Source: Bacteroidota bacterium
GTDB taxonomy: Bacteria; Bacteroidota; Bacteroidia; Bacteroidales; FEN-979
Length of the DNA: 64,000 bases
NCBI GenBank assembly: GCA_026391735.1
Contig: JAPLDL010000005.1
Location: forward strand, 1-64,000
Reading direction: 5' to 3'
A program made the position numbers and the translations under genes. The notes beneath the pieces were generated by a model. That model was given only the letters and a program-made list of their open reading frames with translations, was not told the origin of the DNA and made no database searches. Shown in pieces: positions 61,492 through 64,000 of this stretch. Every line of letters starts with the position of its first letter. Position 1 is the first letter of the stretch.

Positions 61492-62487
61492 CTAAAAACT
61501 CCTGAACCCTATAATCTCTCTGACTTCTTTAATCGTTTTCGAAGCGCTGGCCCTGGCTTTCTCGGCTCCCAGTCTTGCAACTTTACTGATATAATCTTCG
61601 TCGGATTTGATTCTGAGAATTTCCTCGCGGATCGGTGTGGTGAATCTGATGATATCCTCGGCCAGCTGCTTTTTAAGGTCGCCATAACGGATCTGGCAGG
61701 TCTTGTACAATTCGTTGAAATGATCGTACGTTTCTTTGGAAGAAAAATCCTCCATGAGGGTGAAAAGGTTCTGAACAGCCTGTTCTTTGGGTGAATCGGG
61801 AACCGTAGGGCCAGAATCCGTAGTGGCTCTCATTACTTTCTTGCGGATGACTTCCGGGGGATCAGCTAAAAAGATCGCAGAACTTTCATTGTCGGACTTT
61901 GACATTTTCATCGAACCATCCAGCCCGGGTATCTTCACAAGTTCTTCTCCGAAGTTATATGCCTGGGGTTCAGGGAAATATTCAACCTTATACATGCGGT
62001 TGAAGCGGTTTGCAAAAGTCCTGGTCATCTCCAGGTGCTGCTCCTGGTCCTTGCCCACGGGCACTTTATGTGCCTTGTGGATAATGATATCCGCAGCCAT
62101 CAAAGTAGGATATGTAAGCAGGCCTGCATTCACATTCTGCGGCTGGGTGCGGATTTTATCCTTAAATGAAGTACAACGTTCCAGTTCTCCAATATATGCA
62201 TTCATGTTCAGCAGGAGGTAAAGCTCAGCTGTTTCAGGAAGGTCACTTTGGATATACAAGGTGGCTTTTTCCGGGTCAAGCCCTGATGCAAGGAACTCAG
62301 CCAAAACGGTTTTCACATTTCCGTGAAGGTCGGCGGGAGTAGGATGGGTGGTAAGGGAATGGTAGTCAGCAATAAAGAAATAGCAGGTATTCTCCTCCTG
62401 CATCCTGACGAAATTTTTCAGGGCGCCGAAATAGTTCCCTAGATGAAGGTTGCCTGTGGGGCGTATGCCGCTGACTACTGTTTGCAT
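61492..62487 (-). CDS. trpS: Tryptophanyl-tRNA synthetase
   Basis: A 331-aa class I synthetase charging tRNA-Trp. The HIGH-type motif is SGIRPTGNLHLGNYFGALKN (HLGN at residues about 15-18), and the KMSKS motif is DGSMKMSKSD (about 190-200). The tryptophan-binding region includes NMNAYIGELERCTSFKDK and LMAADIIIHKAHKVPVGKDQ. The C-terminal helical anticodon-binding part has RYGDLKKQLAEDIIRF. Length and start (MQTVVSGIRPTG) are typical. The gene is bordered on both sides by members of the GATATC repeat family. Confidence 0.96.
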   Translation of the reverse strand: MQTVVSGIRPTGNLHLGNYFGALKNFVRMQEENTCYFFIADYHSLTTHPTPADLHGNVKTVLAEFLASGLDPEKATLYIQSDLPETAELYLLLNMNAYIGELERCTSFKDKIRTQPQNVNAGLLTYPTLMAADIIIHKAHKVPVGKDQEQHLEMTRTFANRFNRMYKVEYFPEPQAYNFGEELVKIPGLDGSMKMSKSDNESSAIFLADPPEVIRKKVMRATTDSGPTVPDSPKEQAVQNLFTLMEDFSSKETYDHFNELYKTCQIRYGDLKKQLAEDIIRFTTPIREEILRIKSDEDYISKVARLGAEKARASASKTIKEVREIIGFRSF

Positions 62488-62509
62488 ATGTTTTTTGTTA
62501 AGGAAGACG

Positions 62510-62550
62510 GATGTCAGATTTCGGATATCTGATATCTGATACCTGACATC
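62510..62550. repeat. Hairpin repeat between the ribonuclease gene and trpS
   Basis: Left arm 62510-62529 (GATGTCAGATTTCGGATATC) and right arm 62531-62550 (GATATCTGATACCTGACATC) pair at 17 of 20 positions around a single-base centre. It lies after the ribonuclease stop and before trpS on the minus strand. Confidence 0.85.
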
Positions 62551-62569
62551 TGCAGTGCAACGCGCTGCC

Positions 62570-64000
62570 TTACATCTTTATCTCGTCCCCATTCTTATTA
62601 TAAAAATGGTATTCGAGGAAATGATATGCGTTCTGGGGTTCGAGGGTAAGTTTGACGCCATATTTATTTTTCCACTTTCGGAGTTCGGTATTGAACAGTC
62701 CTTTAGTGAGGTAAGCATGGATATACGGGTGAACGATCAGCGTAAGGATCTTTTCATTTTGTTCACGGACGAGGTAGCTGAGATTGTTCTCAATCTCGTC
62801 GGTAAGCAGGATGCTCGGGCGGATCTCCCCGCTGCCATCGCAGGTGGGGCATCTCTCAAGGATCTGAACATTCATCTCAGGCCGTACTCTCTGCCTCGTG
62901 ATCTGTACCAGTCCGAACTTACTCGGGGGCAGGATAGAATGTTTGGCGCGGTCGCGTTTCATCTCCTCCCTGAGTTTATCATAGAGTTTACGCCGGTTCT
63001 GCCCCAGTGTCATATCGATGAAGTCGATCACGATGATCCCGCCCATATCACGCAGCCTGAGTTGCCTTGCAACTTCAGCTGCAGCTTCCAGGTTGGTCTC
63101 CAGAGCGTTCATTTCCTGGTTCTGGTCCTGGTTCACCCGGTGCCCGCTGTTGATATCGATCACATGCAGCGCCTCGGTATGTTCTATCACCAGGTAAGTA
63201 CCGCTTTTGATCGTAACTGTTTTCCCAAACGTACCTTTGATCTGTTTATCGATCCCGTACTGCTCAAAAATAGGAGTCTTCCCGGTATGCAGCTTTACGA
63301 TGCCAATCTTGTCGGGGAAGATCTTGCCAATATAGGATTTGATCTCCTCAAACAAGGTAGGGTCGTTCACCACGATATTGTGGAAGGTTTCGTTCAGGGC
63401 ATCCCTGAGAATAGCCGAAGTGCGGTCGATTTCACCGATTATTTTCAGCGGCGGCTTGGCTGCTGACAACTTTGCGGAGATTGACTCCCAGCGTTTATAC
63501 AAAGCCCTCAGGTCGGCATCCAGGTCGGCAACCAGTTTATTTTCGGCTACTGTGCGGATGATCACCCCGCAATTTTTTGGCTTGATGCTGGTAATCAGGC
63601 GCTTTAACCGATTACGCTCTTCCGCAGACTTAATTTTCTGAGAAACAGAGATTTTATCGGAAAAAGGAATAAGTACGAGGTACCTACCTGCAAAAGCGAG
63701 TTCGGAGGAAACCCTGGGACCTTTGGTGGATATAGGTTCCTTGGCGATCTGGATCAGGATGTTCTGACCTGATTTCAGGACATGGTTTATCCTTCCCGTT
63801 TTAACGATCTCAGGTTCATTGGCGAAATCGCCTATGTTGATGTTCTGGGCTGCACCCGACTGAGCCTGGCGGATGTATTTGAGAAGGGACTGCACTTGCG
63901 GACCGAGGTCGAGGTAGTGAAGGAATGCATCCTTCTCATAGCCAACATCCACGAATGCCGCGTTCAGCCCAGGCATGATCTTTTTGATCCGCCCCAAATA
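62570..64000 (-). CDS. rng: Ribonuclease E/G family protein (5' end beyond the window)
   Basis: An endoribonuclease of the Rne/Rng family, acting in rRNA maturation and mRNA decay. The N terminus is cut by the window edge: the frame is open to 64000 with YLGRIKKIMPGLNAAFVDVG, which in homologues follows about 40 residues, so no start is present. Visible are the S1-like domain (DAFLHYLDLG), the RNase H-like and 5'-sensor parts, the DNase I-like catalytic segment GGIIVIDFIDM with its Mg-binding Asp, REEMKRDRAKHSILPPSKFG and QITRQRVRPE, and the Zn-link CPTCDGSG (CxxC). The short C terminus without an RNase E scaffold favours RNase G. Confidence 0.93.
   Translation of the reverse strand, partial: YLGRIKKIMPGLNAAFVDVGYEKDAFLHYLDLGPQVQSLLKYIRQAQSGAAQNINIGDFANEPEIVKTGRINHVLKSGQNILIQIAKEPISTKGPRVSSELAFAGRYLVLIPFSDKISVSQKIKSAEERNRLKRLITSIKPKNCGVIIRTVAENKLVADLDADLRALYKRWESISAKLSAAKPPLKIIGEIDRTSAILRDALNETFHNIVVNDPTLFEEIKSYIGKIFPDKIGIVKLHTGKTPIFEQYGIDKQIKGTFGKTVTIKSGTYLVIEHTEALHVIDINSGHRVNQDQNQEMNALETNLEAAAEVARQLRLRDMGGIIVIDFIDMTLGQNRRKLYDKLREEMKRDRAKHSILPPSKFGLVQITRQRVRPEMNVQILERCPTCDGSGEIRPSILLTDEIENNLSYLVREQNEKILTLIVHPYIHAYLTKGLFNTELRKWKNKYGVKLTLEPQNAYHFLEYHFYNKNGDEIKM

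Noticed and set aside
62555-63466. Plus-strand open frame of 303 codons opposite the ribonuclease gene
   Set aside because: The minus-strand frame has the full set of RNase E/G motifs; the plus-strand product is a shadow of it.

Overview
The window comes from a Bacteroidota chromosome, most likely an uncultured Bacteroidales/Marinilabiliales-type organism. Three things point there. Eight predicted secreted proteins end in a type IX secretion (T9SS) C-terminal sorting domain. Many genes are preceded by the Bacteroidota -7 promoter element TANNTTTG a short distance upstream of the start codon. Several genes are typical of the phylum (DUF4292 lipoprotein, RNase H with a viroplasmin domain, the order flippase-dut-TPR-DUF4292-EnvC, C10 and C25 peptidases). 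No plasmid, phage or CRISPR locus is seen.

Layout. 65-4882: a complete tripartite MacAB-TolC type efflux operon (+). 4891-12201: a six-gene minus-strand operon for a membrane complex related to hydrogenase-4/complex I, in the order hyfB-C-E-F-G-(H+I). The catalytic subunits have lost all four NiFe cysteines and all four ligands of the proximal [4Fe-4S] cluster. 12322-15138: a MORN-type lipoprotein, a T9SS cargo protein and tRNA-Arg(CCT). 15163-19297: metG, an S66 LD-carboxypeptidase, yraN and RNase H. 19391-26797: a plus-strand envelope cluster (flippase, dut, TPR protein, DUF4292 lipoprotein, EnvC-like activator, EamA transporter, small membrane protein). 26810-43930: mostly minus-strand secreted or outer-membrane proteins (C10 peptidase, TonB receptor, Asp-box protein, two C25 peptidases, Omp28-like protein), interrupted by a CorC/HlyC-type protein. 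44154-49870: ROK sugar kinase, polA (split into two frames) and a PIN-PhoH protein. 49929-54522: a more AT-rich accessory stretch with two T9SS cargo proteins, a lipoprotein, a receiver-domain relic, IS-like direct repeats and strong hairpins. 54700-64000: M28 peptidase, a membrane protein, lnt, a soluble PAS-GAF histidine kinase, trpS and a truncated ribonuclease E/G.

Two signals stand out. (1) The cofactor-stripped hydrogenase-4-like complex keeps its proton-channel subunits and one ferredoxin-type cluster but has no canonical redox site. (2) A family of short hairpin-forming repeats with 7- to 8-nt periodicity (units such as GGGATGC, GATATCT, GGCAGAT, CTGGATGA) occurs at about a dozen places. 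Some copies are intergenic, at gene ends or in 5' leaders. Others lie inside coding sequence and are translated: the NuoCD-like subunit, the flippase, Lnt and PolA. This recalls the Rickettsia palindromic elements. In polA the repeat block coincides with a reading-frame shift.

All functional assignments rest on motif recognition by eye. No database search was possible.
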